Assembly: GCA_900543515.1 (NCBI GenBank)
Contig: UQRW01000002.1
Span: forward strand, 1-64,000
Direction: 5' to 3'
Source: an uncultured Collinsella sp.
GTDB taxonomy: Bacteria; Actinomycetota; Coriobacteriia; Coriobacteriales; Coriobacteriaceae
DNA length: 64,000 nucleotides
Shown here: one piece after another, positions 45,950 to 55,161 of the stretch
Position numbering within the stretch: position 1 is the stretch's first letter
Layout of the letters: each line of letters begins with the position of its first letter
Notes under the pieces: generated by a model
What the model was told of the DNA's origin: nothing
What the model saw: the letters and a program-made list of their open reading frames with translations, nothing else
The model's database searches: none
Made by a program: the position numbers and the translations under genes

Positions 45950-45980
45950 AATGGCCGGCTCAATGAGTCGGCCATTTTTG
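45950..45980 (+). terminator. Terminator after rpmF
   Basis: A 12-bp stem with one G-U (45950-45961 with 45965-45976), 3-nt loop and a T run. It ends just before the plsX SD, so plsX expression needs read-through or its own promoter; TATACT at 45913-45918 is a possible -10 without a clear -35. Confidence 0.75.
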
Positions 45981-45996
45981 TATAAGGAGCATGTAT

Positions 45997-47016
45997 ATGA
46001 GTAACGTTCGCGTTTGTGTAGACGTTGTGGGCGGAGACGAGAAACCTCAGGTTGTTCTCGATGGTATCGAGGCTGCGCTTGCCGCCGATCCCGATATCGA
46101 GGTCTTGGCAGCTGGCCCCGCCGAAATCGTCAATCCCTTTGCCGCCTCCCATGCGCGCGTCGAGGCCCTGGAGGCACCCGACGTTATCGCCATGGATGAC
46201 GATCCCATTCGCGCCGTGATGACCAAGCGTAAGTCGTCGATCGTGCTGTCGTGTCGCGCCATTAAGAAGGGCAACGCGGATGCGTTCTTCTCCGCCGGCT
46301 CGACCGGTGCCATGACCGCCGCTGCCACCGCCTACGTGACGCCGTTTAGGTATCAGGCCGAAGGCAAGAAGCAGCCGGTGCGTCCGTGCCTCACCAATGC
46401 GTTGCCCAATCGCGCCGGCGGTCTGACGGTGCTGTGCGACATGGGTGCCAACCCCGATGTGGAGGTCGATGACATGGTGCGTTTTGCTCAGATGGGTAGC
46501 GCCTATGCCCGCGTCGTCCTGGGCATCGAGCATCCCCGCGTGGGCCTGCTTGCCAACGGCACCGAGGACGAGAAGGGCTCCAACTTTACCAAGGCCTGCT
46601 TCCCGGCCATGAAAGCCGCCGTTCCCGGCTTTGTTGGTAACTGCGAGGGCACCGATCTTACGTCGGGCAATTTTGACGTCGTGGTCGCCGACGGCATGTC
46701 GGGCAACATCGCGCTCAAGGCCACCGAGGGCGCTGCCAAGTTTTTGCTGCAGGAACTCAAGGGTGCCTTTATGGCCTCGCTCGGCACCAAGATCGCCGCG
46801 CTGCTCATTAAAAAGCAGATGCGCGAGATTAAAGCCAAGCTTTCGGGCGACGCCAAGGGCGGCGCGATTCTTTTGGGCCTGCGCGGCGTGGTCCTGATCG
46901 GCCATGGTGCCACCTCGGTCGAGGCTGTTAAAAACGGTACGCTTGCGGCGGCCGAAGCCGTGCGCGCCGGGCTGGTCGAGAATGTCGCCAACTCTATGGA
47001 CGGTATCGTTTTATAA
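45997..47016 (+). CDS. plsX: Phosphate acyltransferase PlsX
   Basis: 339 residues. It converts acyl-ACP to acyl-phosphate for phospholipid synthesis. VDVVGGDEKPQVVLDG is the N-terminal signature (usually DAMGGD; here DVVGGD) and SAGSTGAMTAAA is the glycine-rich site. ATG 45997 is 7 nt after AGGAG; ATG 45991 is too close to it. acpP follows after a terminator. Confidence 0.9.
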   Translation: MSNVRVCVDVVGGDEKPQVVLDGIEAALAADPDIEVLAAGPAEIVNPFAASHARVEALEAPDVIAMDDDPIRAVMTKRKSSIVLSCRAIKKGNADAFFSAGSTGAMTAAATAYVTPFRYQAEGKKQPVRPCLTNALPNRAGGLTVLCDMGANPDVEVDDMVRFAQMGSAYARVVLGIEHPRVGLLANGTEDEKGSNFTKACFPAMKAAVPGFVGNCEGTDLTSGNFDVVVADGMSGNIALKATEGAAKFLLQELKGAFMASLGTKIAALLIKKQMREIKAKLSGDAKGGAILLGLRGVVLIGHGATSVEAVKNGTLAAAEAVRAGLVENVANSMDGIVL

Positions 47017-47082
47017 GAGCGAGTTAGAGTGCTGTTATGTGCTTCGCGGCGCACGTCGTGGGGTAGAATCAGAACCGTGTCT

Positions 47083-47110
47083 TGGTACCGCCCGGGCGGT
47101 ACCATTCTTT
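47083..47110 (+). terminator. Terminator after plsX
   Basis: A perfect 22-bp palindrome (47083-47104) folds with a CCGG tip and is followed by TTCTTTT. It separates plsX from acpP. Confidence 0.7.
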
Positions 47111-47140
47111 TGGTATTCATGCACTATGAGAGGAAGCGCT

Positions 47141-47383
47141 ATGGACCGCTCCGAAATCTTCGACAAGATCGCCGAGGTCGCTGCTGACGTTCTGGGCGTC
47201 GATGTTGCCGAAATTAGCGATGAGACCACCTTTGACGACCTCGATGCCAACTCGCTCGAGCGCCTGCAGCTGGTTACGGCTATCGAGGACGAGTTCAACC
47301 TCGAGATCGATGACGAGACCCTTCTCTCGCTCAACTCTGTCGCCGACGCCGTCGACGCTATCGAAGCTGCCAAGGAGGCCTAA
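47141..47383 (+). CDS. acpP: Acyl carrier protein
   Basis: 80 residues, acidic. The phosphopantetheine serine is S38 in DLDANSLERLQLV. The usual DSL motif reads NSL here (Asn37), a rarer variant. It carries acyl chains for fatty acid synthesis and for PlsX upstream. ATG 47141 has SD AGAGGAAG; the frame is open further upstream but that is a shadow of plsX. Confidence 0.9.
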   Translation: MDRSEIFDKIAEVAADVLGVDVAEISDETTFDDLDANSLERLQLVTAIEDEFNLEIDDETLLSLNSVADAVDAIEAAKEA

Positions 47384-47386
47384 GTC

Positions 47387-48112
47387 TTGGCTTTATCCGA
47401 CCGACTTACGCGCGCCCAGGAAATCTTGGGCCACGAGTTCAACAATAAGGTGCTGCTGCGCGCGGCGCTTACGCATCCCTCGGCAGTCGAGGGCCAGCCG
47501 GTTTCTGCCAGCTATGAGCGCCTTGAGTTCTTGGGCGATTCCATTTTGGGCGCTGTGGTCGCACGCTCCCTGTTTGAGTCCTATCCGGAGTTTGACGAGG
47601 GCAAGCTCACACGCCTGAAGGTGTCGCTTGTCTCGGGCGCTACGCTGTCCGAGGTTTCTCACGAGCTGGGCATCGACGACATCATCATCTTTGGTGCCTC
47701 CGAGACCGGTACCGGTGCGCGCGGCCTGCATTCGGCCCTCGAGAACGTCTATGAGTCGCTCGTGGGCGCGTTGTACCTGGATGCCGGCTGGGATGCCGCG
47801 GCAGAGTTCATTCACCGTACGCTTAAGCCGCATTTGGCTTCCGAGCGTGCCGAGCATCCTGCGAACCCCAAGTCGTTTTTGCAGGAGTGCGTGCAAGCCG
47901 ACGGTCACGAACCCCCGGCGTACAAGCTCGTTGGCTCCGAGGGCCCGGCGCATGCGCCCACCTTTACCGCCGTGGTTTTGATCGATGGTATTCGTCAGGG
48001 TCGCGGCTCCGGCTCCTCAAAGAAGGAAGCCGAGGGAGCCGCCGCGCTCGAAGCGCTCGACCGCATGGGCTACACCACCAACGGCGTGATTCTCAACAAG
48101 AAGCCTGTTTAA
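47387..48112 (+). CDS. rnc: Ribonuclease III
   Basis: 241 residues. The endonuclease domain has ERLEFLGDSILG (catalytic acids) and the second acidic site YESLVGALYLDAGW; the C-terminal double-stranded RNA-binding domain ends GSGSSKKEAEGAAALEAL. It cuts rRNA precursors and structured mRNAs. TTG start at 47387, with GGAGG 7 nt upstream inside acpP. Confidence 0.94.
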   Translation: MALSDRLTRAQEILGHEFNNKVLLRAALTHPSAVEGQPVSASYERLEFLGDSILGAVVARSLFESYPEFDEGKLTRLKVSLVSGATLSEVSHELGIDDIIIFGASETGTGARGLHSALENVYESLVGALYLDAGWDAAAEFIHRTLKPHLASERAEHPANPKSFLQECVQADGHEPPAYKLVGSEGPAHAPTFTAVVLIDGIRQGRGSGSSKKEAEGAAALEALDRMGYTTNGVILNKKPV

Positions 48113-48122
48113 GCGAGGAACC

Positions 48123-51100
48123 GTGTATCTCAAGTCCCTCACGCTCAAAGGGTTCAAGTCGTTTGCCGACCGGGCCCATATGACGTTTGAGCCGGGCCTG
48201 ACCGTCATCGTCGGTCCCAACGGCTCGGGAAAATCGAACATCTCTGACTCGATTCTGTGGGTCCTGGGCGAGCAGAGCGCCAAGCAGCTGCGCGGCCAGG
48301 CCATGGAGGACGTCATCTTCTCGGGCTCGTCAGCGCGCAAGCCGGTGGGTGTCGCCGAGGTCACGCTGGTGCTCGATAACTCGGACCATATGCTGCCCGT
48401 CGATTTTGACGAGGTCGCCATCACCCGTCGCATGTATCGCTCGGGCGAAAGCGAGTACCTCATCAACTCGAGTCCGTGCCGCCTGATGGACATTCAGGAC
48501 ATCCTGCACGATTCGGGCCTGGGCAAGGATACGCATTCCATCATCAGCCAGGGCAAGCTCGACGCCATTTTGCAGAGCCGCCCCGAGGAGCGCCGCGCCC
48601 TCATCGAGGAGGCCGCCGGCATCTCCAAGCACAAGCGCCGCAAGGAGCGCGCGCTCAAAAAGATTAAGTCGATGGACGAGCACCTGACGCGTGCCCGCGA
48701 CATCAATAAGGAAATCGCTCGTCAGCTGCGACCGCTGGAGCGTCAGGTCGATCGCGCGCGCAAGTACAAAGAGCTGTCCTCGCGCGCGAGCGAGCTTACG
48801 CAGATGCTAGCCGTCGACGAGCTGCGTTCGCTGCAGTCGCAGTGGAATGACCTGGAGAGTCGTTCCAAGGAAGGTGCCGCCGAGCTGGAGCTTGCGCAGT
48901 ACCGCTTGGGCGAAAAGGAGCGCGAGCTCGAGAAGCTTCAGGTCATGCTCGAGGAAAAGGGCCTGTTTGTGGGCGACCTGGGCGAGCAGCGCCGCCATAT
49001 GCAAGATGTGGTCGGCCGCATTAACTCCGACATGCGCTTGCTCGAGGAAAAGGGCCACAACATGGTGTCGCGCCTGTCTGACATGCGCGGGCAGATTTCG
49101 AGCTCCGAGCATCAGCGTCGTCGCGTGGTCGAGGAGCTCGAGGACGCGCGTGCGCAGCTTGAGGAAGTGACCGGTGCGCATATGCAGGCCCAGGAGGACG
49201 TTGACGCCGCTGGTCCTGCCGCCGCCGAGCTCCACGAGCGGCGCGTGGCGCTCGACAATCAGATTTCGAAGCTCACGCGTGAACAACGCGATGTGCAGCG
49301 CGTAGCCGATAACGCCGCGCTCGAGCTCGCCAAGGTGAAGGATTCGCTTTCCAATGCCGAGGTCGAGGACAACATGTATGCCTCGCGCCTGGAGCAGATT
49401 GACGAGCAGCTCGAGGAGGTCACGGCCTCGCTCGAGAGCCGTCGCGACCGCGCCGAGGAGCTTGAGGGCGCTCTTGAGGAAGCGCGCCAGGCTCAGGTCG
49501 ATGCGCGTGAGGCCGCCGAGGCGGCACGCGCGGCCCTGAAGGACCTGCGTGCCCGCGAGAGTGAGGCGCGCAACAAGTTATCCGAGGTGCGCTCGGAGCT
49601 TGCCAGCCAAAAGAAACTCGATGCCCGCATGGCTGACAGCTCGCCGCTGGTGAGCCGTCTGGTGGGTGCGCTGGGCGATGATGTCTCGGGTCGTCTGAGC
49701 GACGTGCTCGAAGCCCCGCGCGAGCTTGAGGGCTTGGTTGAGCAATTGCTCGCCGGCGATATCGATGCGCTGCTGTTCGACGATACGTCCGCGCTTGAGC
49801 GTGCCGGTCGTGCCGCTCTGGACCAGAAGAAGGCTTCGGGCGAGGCGCTGCTGGTGGCGCGCGGCGTGAGCGGCTCTACCGCCGCTGAGGGCGCTGCCGG
49901 TACCCGTCTGGTTGATCGTCTGTCCGTGCGCGCAGGCTACGGTCCCGTCGTCGAGGCGTTGCTCGGCGGATATTACGTAGTGGACGATCTTGCTGCCGCG
50001 CTGTCGGCGCCGGTCGTTGACGGTGTGACCTACGTGACTCCCGATGGCGCCCGCGTCGCCTGCGGCGGCCTGGTGCGCGTGGGCCTCGATGCCGGCGAGG
50101 CGTCGGGTGCCTTGGAGCGCAAGCGCCGTATCCGCGAGCTGGAGGGGCTTGAGCCCGATCTGGCTGCCGTGTTTGAGCATGTGTCGGATCAGGTCGTCGA
50201 GGCCAATGCGGCCGTTGAGGAAGCGCGTGCCGCCGAGGGCGATGCCGCCGGTGAGATTGCTCGCCTTGAGGGCGAGCGCCGCTCGCTGCTCTCCGAGATC
50301 GGCCGCTTGGAGCAAAGCGCCAACAATGCCGAGGTCGAGCGCGTGCGCATCTCCAAGCGCCGCGAGCAGGCCTCCGAGGCCGTTCGCTCTGCGCGCCCGC
50401 GCGTGGACGAGCTCACCCGTTCGCGTGACGAGGCCCGTGCGCAGGCAAGCGATCTGGGCTTGCAGATTGCCGAGGCTAACGACGAACTCGACCGCGTTCG
50501 CCGTGACGATTCCGAGGCTGCCGGCAAGCTCGCCGACGCCAAGGTTCGCCTAGCCCAGACGAGCGAACGCCTGCGTTCGCTGAAGGGCCGTGTGCCCGAC
50601 CTGGAGCATCGTCTTGAGGGCATCGACCGTCGTATCCGCGGAACACGCCAGGCCTCGCGCTCGCTCGAGCTGCTGCGCCTGCGCGTCGATCCCATGCACG
50701 AACGCTATTCTGCCCTGTTGGAACGCGCGTCGGATTGGGCAGCGCGCCTGCGTGACCAGGCCTCTCTGGAGGAGGCGGACTCCGCTTCGCTCAAGAAGAC
50801 CATCGAGGATGCCAAGGCAGAGGTTGCCCGCGCTAAGGAGCGGGTCGATACCGCCTCCGCCACGCAAAACGAGTTCAAGGTCGCGCGTGGCAAGCTCGAG
50901 GTGCAGGTAGAGGCGGCCATCAAGGCCATTACCGCCGATGGCACGACGGTGCTCGAGGAAGCGCTCATGCTTCCTGCTCCCGCCGATCGCGACGCCGCCG
51001 AGCGCGAGCTCAACCAGCTCGTGCGTCAGATTAACAATCTGGGCCCCGTGAACCAGGTTGCCATGGAGGAATACGAGCAGCTCAAGCGTCGCGCCGATTA

Positions 51101-51659
51101 CATCGAGGAGCAGTTGGCCGATCTGGAGAGCGCGCGCAAGGCGCTCACCAAGATCACGGTGGCCATTGATCGCAAGATGCGCAAAGCCTTCCTGGTGACG
51201 TTTGAGAAGGTCGACGCGAACTTCCGCGAGATCTTCGCTATGCTCTTCCCGGGCGGCCAGGCTCATCTGGAGATGACCGATCCCGAGCATCCTGCCGAGA
51301 CGGGTATCGAGGTCGTGGCGCAGCCGCGCGGCAAGCGCATCACCAAGATGATGCTCATGTCGGGCGGCGAGAAGAGTCTGACGGCGCTCGCCCTGCTCTT
51401 TGCCGTGTATCGCACGCGCACGGTGCCGTTCTATGTGCTGGACGAGGTCGAGGCGGCGCTCGATGACGCCAACCTGTCCAAGCTTATTGGCGCACTCGAT
51501 GTGTTGCGTTCCGATACGCAGCTCTTGGTCATTTCGCATCAGCGCCGTACTATGGAGGACGCTGACGTTCTCTATGGCGTCTCGATGCAAGCCGACGGCG
51601 TTAGCCGCGTCGTCTCGCAAAAACTCGATCGCGAAACCGGAAAGGTCGTGAATGCATAA
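48123..51659 (+). CDS. smc: Chromosome segregation protein SMC
   Basis: 1178 residues, normal for bacterial SMC. The head has GPNGSGKSN (G31-S38 P-loop), the C-terminal head has LMSGGEKSLTALALLFA and YVLDEVEAALDDAN. Two long coiled-coil arms (about 170-500 and 660-1000) flank a hinge near 510-650. It condenses and separates replicated chromosomes with ScpAB, which are not in view. GTG start at 48123. ftsY overlaps the stop by one base. Confidence 0.95.
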   Translation: MYLKSLTLKGFKSFADRAHMTFEPGLTVIVGPNGSGKSNISDSILWVLGEQSAKQLRGQAMEDVIFSGSSARKPVGVAEVTLVLDNSDHMLPVDFDEVAITRRMYRSGESEYLINSSPCRLMDIQDILHDSGLGKDTHSIISQGKLDAILQSRPEERRALIEEAAGISKHKRRKERALKKIKSMDEHLTRARDINKEIARQLRPLERQVDRARKYKELSSRASELTQMLAVDELRSLQSQWNDLESRSKEGAAELELAQYRLGEKERELEKLQVMLEEKGLFVGDLGEQRRHMQDVVGRINSDMRLLEEKGHNMVSRLSDMRGQISSSEHQRRRVVEELEDARAQLEEVTGAHMQAQEDVDAAGPAAAELHERRVALDNQISKLTREQRDVQRVADNAALELAKVKDSLSNAEVEDNMYASRLEQIDEQLEEVTASLESRRDRAEELEGALEEARQAQVDAREAAEAARAALKDLRARESEARNKLSEVRSELASQKKLDARMADSSPLVSRLVGALGDDVSGRLSDVLEAPRELEGLVEQLLAGDIDALLFDDTSALERAGRAALDQKKASGEALLVARGVSGSTAAEGAAGTRLVDRLSVRAGYGPVVEALLGGYYVVDDLAAALSAPVVDGVTYVTPDGARVACGGLVRVGLDAGEASGALERKRRIRELEGLEPDLAAVFEHVSDQVVEANAAVEEARAAEGDAAGEIARLEGERRSLLSEIGRLEQSANNAEVERVRISKRREQASEAVRSARPRVDELTRSRDEARAQASDLGLQIAEANDELDRVRRDDSEAAGKLADAKVRLAQTSERLRSLKGRVPDLEHRLEGIDRRIRGTRQASRSLELLRLRVDPMHERYSALLERASDWAARLRDQASLEEADSASLKKTIEDAKAEVARAKERVDTASATQNEFKVARGKLEVQVEAAIKAITADGTTVLEEALMLPAPADRDAAERELNQLVRQINNLGPVNQVAMEEYEQLKRRADYIEEQLADLESARKALTKITVAIDRKMRKAFLVTFEKVDANFREIFAMLFPGGQAHLEMTDPEHPAETGIEVVAQPRGKRITKMMLMSGGEKSLTALALLFAVYRTRTVPFYVLDEVEAALDDANLSKLIGALDVLRSDTQLLVISHQRRTMEDADVLYGVSMQADGVSRVVSQKLDRETGKVVNA

Positions 51660-52576
51660 TGGGATTCTTTGACGCTCTCTCGCGCGGACTTGAGCGCAGT
51701 CGCGAGGCCCTCAACGAGGTCTTCTATTTTGGCGGCGAGGTCGACGAGGATTTTTGGGAGGACCTGGAGGACACCCTCGTCATGGGTGACATGGGTGCCG
51801 AGGTCGCCATTCAGGTCTCCGATGACCTGCGCGATGCCGCGGCCAAGAAGAACCTCAAGACCGCCCCGCAACTCCGTCGCGCCCTGGCCGAGCAGCTTGA
51901 GCAGCACTTTGTGCCCATCGAGCGCGATCCGTTCTCCGATACGCCGAGTTGCGTGCTGTTTGTGGGCATTAACGGTGCCGGCAAGACCACGACGGTCGGT
52001 AAGATCGCGAGCGCCATGGTTGCCCGCGGCAAGAACGTGGTGATCGGTTCGGCCGACACCTTCCGCGCCGCCGCCATCGAACAGCTCGATGTGTGGGGGC
52101 AGCGTGCCGGCGTACCGGTTATCAAGCGTGACCGCGGCTCCGATCCGGCGAGCGTGTGCTATGACGTGCTCGACGAGGCCGATAAGCGCGGCAGCGACCT
52201 GGTGCTCATCGATACCGCCGGCCGTCTGCACACGAGCCCTGAGCTCATGCGCGAGCTTGCCAAGGTGGTCAATGTGACCCGTAAGCGCGCCGCCAATATG
52301 GCCGCCGGTCCCATGCCGGTTTCGGTCGTGCTTGTGATCGACGCCGCGACGGGCCAAAACGGTCTGAACCAGGCGCTCGAGTTTAACGAGGCGCTGGGCC
52401 TGGACGGTATTATCATGACTAAGCTCGACGGCACGGCTAAGGGCGGTATCGCCATGGCCGTGGCCGAGAAACTCAAGCTCCCGATCCTGCGCGTGGGCGT
52501 GGGCGAGCAGGTCGATGACCTGCAGGAGTTCAATGCCAAAGATTTCTGCCGCGCCCTGGTGGGCGAGTCCAATTAA
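51659..52576 (+). CDS. ftsY: SRP receptor FtsY
   Basis: 305 residues. NG domain with FVGINGAGKTTTVGKIA, the insertion box, DTAGRLHTSPELM and TKLDGTAKGG. The acidic A domain of E. coli FtsY is essentially absent, as in many Gram-positives. It docks SRP-ribosome complexes at the membrane. Coupled to smc upstream and ffh downstream. Confidence 0.94.
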   Translation: MGFFDALSRGLERSREALNEVFYFGGEVDEDFWEDLEDTLVMGDMGAEVAIQVSDDLRDAAAKKNLKTAPQLRRALAEQLEQHFVPIERDPFSDTPSCVLFVGINGAGKTTTVGKIASAMVARGKNVVIGSADTFRAAAIEQLDVWGQRAGVPVIKRDRGSDPASVCYDVLDEADKRGSDLVLIDTAGRLHTSPELMRELAKVVNVTRKRAANMAAGPMPVSVVLVIDAATGQNGLNQALEFNEALGLDGIIMTKLDGTAKGGIAMAVAEKLKLPILRVGVGEQVDDLQEFNAKDFCRALVGESN

Positions 52577-52586
52577 GGAGTGACTA

Positions 52587-54062
52587 GTGTTTGATTCCCT
52601 GAGCGATCGCCTCAACGACACATTTGACCGCCTGCGCGGCAAGGGCAAGCTTACCGAGGCCGATATTACTTCGGCCATGCGCGATATTCGCATGGCGCTG
52701 CTCGAGGCCGACGTTAACTTTAAGGTCGTCAAGGAGTTCGTCGCCAAGACCAAGGAGCGCTGCATGACCGCAGAGGTCATGGAGTCGCTCTCTCCGGCGC
52801 AAAACGTCGTCAAGATCGTGCTCGACGAGCTTACCGAGATGCTCGGCTCCACCGAGAGCAAGCTCGTCTTTAGCAACCGTATTCCCAATGTCATCATGCT
52901 CGTGGGCCTGCAGGGCTCCGGTAAGACCACGGCTGCCGTAAAGCTGGCCTACCTGCTCAAGAAGCAGGGTCGCTCGCCGTTGCTCGCCGCGTGCGACGTC
53001 TACCGTCCCGCTGCTGCCGACCAGCTGGCCACGCTCGGTGGCGAGATCGGCGTACCGGTCTTCCGCGGCGACGGTGCGCACCCGGTCGATATCGCCAAGG
53101 GCGCCATCCAGGAGGCCGTCGACCACCTGCGCGACGTGGTCATCGTCGATACCGCCGGACGTCTTCAGATCGATGAGCAGATGATGCAGGAGGCCGTGGA
53201 CATCAAGAAGGCCGTTAAGCCCGATCAGGTGCTGATGGTCGTCGATGCCATGACCGGCCAGGATATCGTCAACGTCGTCTCGACCTTTGCCGAGCGCACC
53301 GACTTTGACGGAGTGATCATCTCCAAGCTCGACGGCGATGCCCGTGGCGGTGGCGCGCTTTCCGTGCGCCAGGTGACCGGCAAGCCCATCAAGTTCGTGA
53401 GCATGGGCGAGAAGCCCGATTCGCTGGAGCCGTTCTATCCCGATCGTATGGCCAAGCGCATTCTGGGTATGGGCGACGTTGTCGGCATTATTGAGAAGGC
53501 CCAGGAGGCGGCCGACGCCGAGCAGCTCGAGGCTGCCGAGCGCATGCTGCGCGAGGGCTTCACCATGAATGACATGCTCGACCAGATGAAGGCCGTCAAG
53601 AAGATGGGCGGCATGAAGGGCATCCTGGGCATGCTCCCCGGTGGCCAGCGTGCGCTCAACCAGATGGGCGGCAACCTGGACGAGGGCATCTTCGACAAGA
53701 ACGAGGCCATCATCATGTCGATGACCAAGGAGGAGCGCCTTCGCCCCTCCATCATCAACGGTCAGCGCCGTGCCCGCATTGCCAAGGGCGCCGGCGTGAC
53801 CCCCAGCGAGGTCAATAGCCTTATGAAGCAGTGGGGCGAGATGAACAAGATGATGGGCCGCATGCGCACGATGGCCAATCAGGCGCAGGCCGGCGGCAAG
53901 AAGGGCAAGAAGGGTAAGAAGGGCAAAAAGATGCGCATGCCCAATATTCCCGGTCTGGATGCCATGGGGCTGGGCGGCATGGGCGGCCTGGGAACGGGCG
54001 GCCCCAAGTCCGATATGGACCTGCTGCGCCAGATGGAAGCGCAGATGCGCAACAAGAAGTAA
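52587..54062 (+). CDS. ffh: Signal recognition particle protein Ffh
   Basis: 491 residues. The NG GTPase domain has LVGLQGSGKTTAAVKLA, DTAGRLQIDEQMM and SKLDGDARGG; the methionine-rich M domain (about 310-440) binds signal peptides and 4.5S RNA. A Lys/Gly repeat tail (GKKGKKGKKGKK) and a Gly/Met-rich end follow. GTG start at 52587 with SD AAGGAG. Confidence 0.95.
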   Translation: MFDSLSDRLNDTFDRLRGKGKLTEADITSAMRDIRMALLEADVNFKVVKEFVAKTKERCMTAEVMESLSPAQNVVKIVLDELTEMLGSTESKLVFSNRIPNVIMLVGLQGSGKTTAAVKLAYLLKKQGRSPLLAACDVYRPAAADQLATLGGEIGVPVFRGDGAHPVDIAKGAIQEAVDHLRDVVIVDTAGRLQIDEQMMQEAVDIKKAVKPDQVLMVVDAMTGQDIVNVVSTFAERTDFDGVIISKLDGDARGGGALSVRQVTGKPIKFVSMGEKPDSLEPFYPDRMAKRILGMGDVVGIIEKAQEAADAEQLEAAERMLREGFTMNDMLDQMKAVKKMGGMKGILGMLPGGQRALNQMGGNLDEGIFDKNEAIIMSMTKEERLRPSIINGQRRARIAKGAGVTPSEVNSLMKQWGEMNKMMGRMRTMANQAQAGGKKGKKGKKGKKMRMPNIPGLDAMGLGGMGGLGTGGPKSDMDLLRQMEAQMRNKK

Positions 54063-54082
54063 CGACTAGTTGAGTCGTGTAT

Positions 54083-54122
54083 GGCGAAGGCCGCCTGGAT
54101 GGTATTCCAGGCGGCCTTCGCC
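54083..54122 (+). terminator. ffh terminator, probably bidirectional
   Basis: A perfect 16-bp stem (54083-54098 with 54107-54122) and 8-nt loop, followed by GTTTGTT, between the convergent ffh and DUF134 genes. Confidence 0.85.
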
Positions 54123-54178
54123 GTTTGTTCGCTGGTTGTCGCACGCGTGGAAGCGCGTTCTCGACGAGGTGCTTGCCG

Positions 54179-54943
54179 CTAGTGGCAGCCGCAGCCTTCG
54201 TGCCCGTCATGGTCGTGGTGACCGTGGCAGCCGCAGGACTCGCCATGCTCGTGGATGTGCTCGTGATCATGTCCATGGCAGTCGCAGGTGGCCTCGCCGT
54301 TCTGTGCGAGCGTGCCGGCAATGAGGGCCTCGACGCAGGCATCGCAGCTGCCCTGGGCGCCCGCATAGACCGTGATGCTGGCTTGGGCAAGCGCGTTGAT
54401 AGCGCCGCCGCCGATACCGCCGCAAATGAGCGTGTCAACGCCACCGTTGGCAAGCAGGCCCGCCAAGGCGCCGTGGCCGGTGCCGCCGGTGCCTACGACC
54501 TGCTCGTTGAGCACCTTGCCATCCTGGATGTCGTAGATCTTGAACTGCTCGCTGCGGCCAAAGTGCATAAAGATGTTGCCGTTGTCGTACGTCGTTGCCA
54601 CCCTCATGGTGCCGACCTCCTTTGCTGGCCATGCGGCCGTCGTCGAGGCGATGGGGGAGTACGCGATATTGCCGCCCTCGATGACGAGCGCTCGTCCGTT
54701 GACCAGCGCATCGGCCACCTTGCGATGCGCGCGGCTGCAAATGGCCGCCACCGTTGCACGGGCGATGCCCATCTGCTGGGCGACCGCCTCTTGGTTGAGA
54801 CCTTCCAGGTCGCACAGGCGCAGCACCTCAAGCTCGTCGACGGTCATGTCGATGGCATCACCGCTGGCCAGGCCATCGGGGGTGAAGCCGCGGTATTCGG
54901 GGATGATCCCGACGCGGCGCAGTTTTTCGCGTCTTCCTGCCAT
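54179..54943 (-). CDS. DUF134 helix-turn-helix fused to NifX/NifB-like cofactor domain
   Basis: 254 residues in three parts. About 1-100 is DUF134, a sigma-70 region 4-like helix-turn-helix (LEVLRLCDLEGLNQEAVAQQ). About 110-215 is a dinitrogenase iron-molybdenum cofactor domain (NifX/YaaK type; GTGGTGHGALAGLLANGG). The last ~45 residues are a His/Cys-rich tail with repeated HDH, CGCH-like units. No nitrogenase genes are nearby. It may sense or carry a metal or Fe-S cluster and control its own gene. ATG 54943 has AAGGAG 5 nt upstream; the GTG at 54949 is too close. Confidence 0.75.
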   Translation of the reverse strand: MAGRREKLRRVGIIPEYRGFTPDGLASGDAIDMTVDELEVLRLCDLEGLNQEAVAQQMGIARATVAAICSRAHRKVADALVNGRALVIEGGNIAYSPIASTTAAWPAKEVGTMRVATTYDNGNIFMHFGRSEQFKIYDIQDGKVLNEQVVGTGGTGHGALAGLLANGGVDTLICGGIGGGAINALAQASITVYAGAQGSCDACVEALIAGTLAQNGEATCDCHGHDHEHIHEHGESCGCHGHHDHDGHEGCGCH

Positions 54944-54957
54944 GCACACTCCTTATC

Positions 54958-55022
54958 TGACATATGTCAACAATAGGATAACGCGTTAGTCGTTGGGCGC
55001 AAGGCATTTCTGGCATATGTCA
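54958..55022. promoter_or_regulatory. Two CATATG-centred palindromes upstream of the DUF134 gene
   Basis: TGACATATGTCA (54958-54969), a perfect 12-bp palindrome, and TGGCATATGTCA (55011-55022) with one change, 53 bp apart. They flank the presumed promoter of the minus-strand DUF134 gene and are candidate operators for that regulator. Confidence 0.55.
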
Positions 55023-55099
55023 GAAAAAGGCTAAGATGCCTCGTTGCCGCTTGCGGAGCCGCGCTGCCGTGCATTGCGTGTGCCGGACTAAGTGTCCAA

Positions 55100-55127
55100 T
55101 TCGACACTCGCGCGCCTGGGCTACAAT
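55100..55127 (+). promoter_or_regulatory. Probable thyA-folA promoter
   Basis: TTCGAC (55100-55105), 16 bp, TACAAT (55122-55127), about 35 bp before the thyA start. Confidence 0.6.
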
Positions 55128-55161
55128 AAATCTCGCTTATAGGCGACTGACAGGAGGGTCA

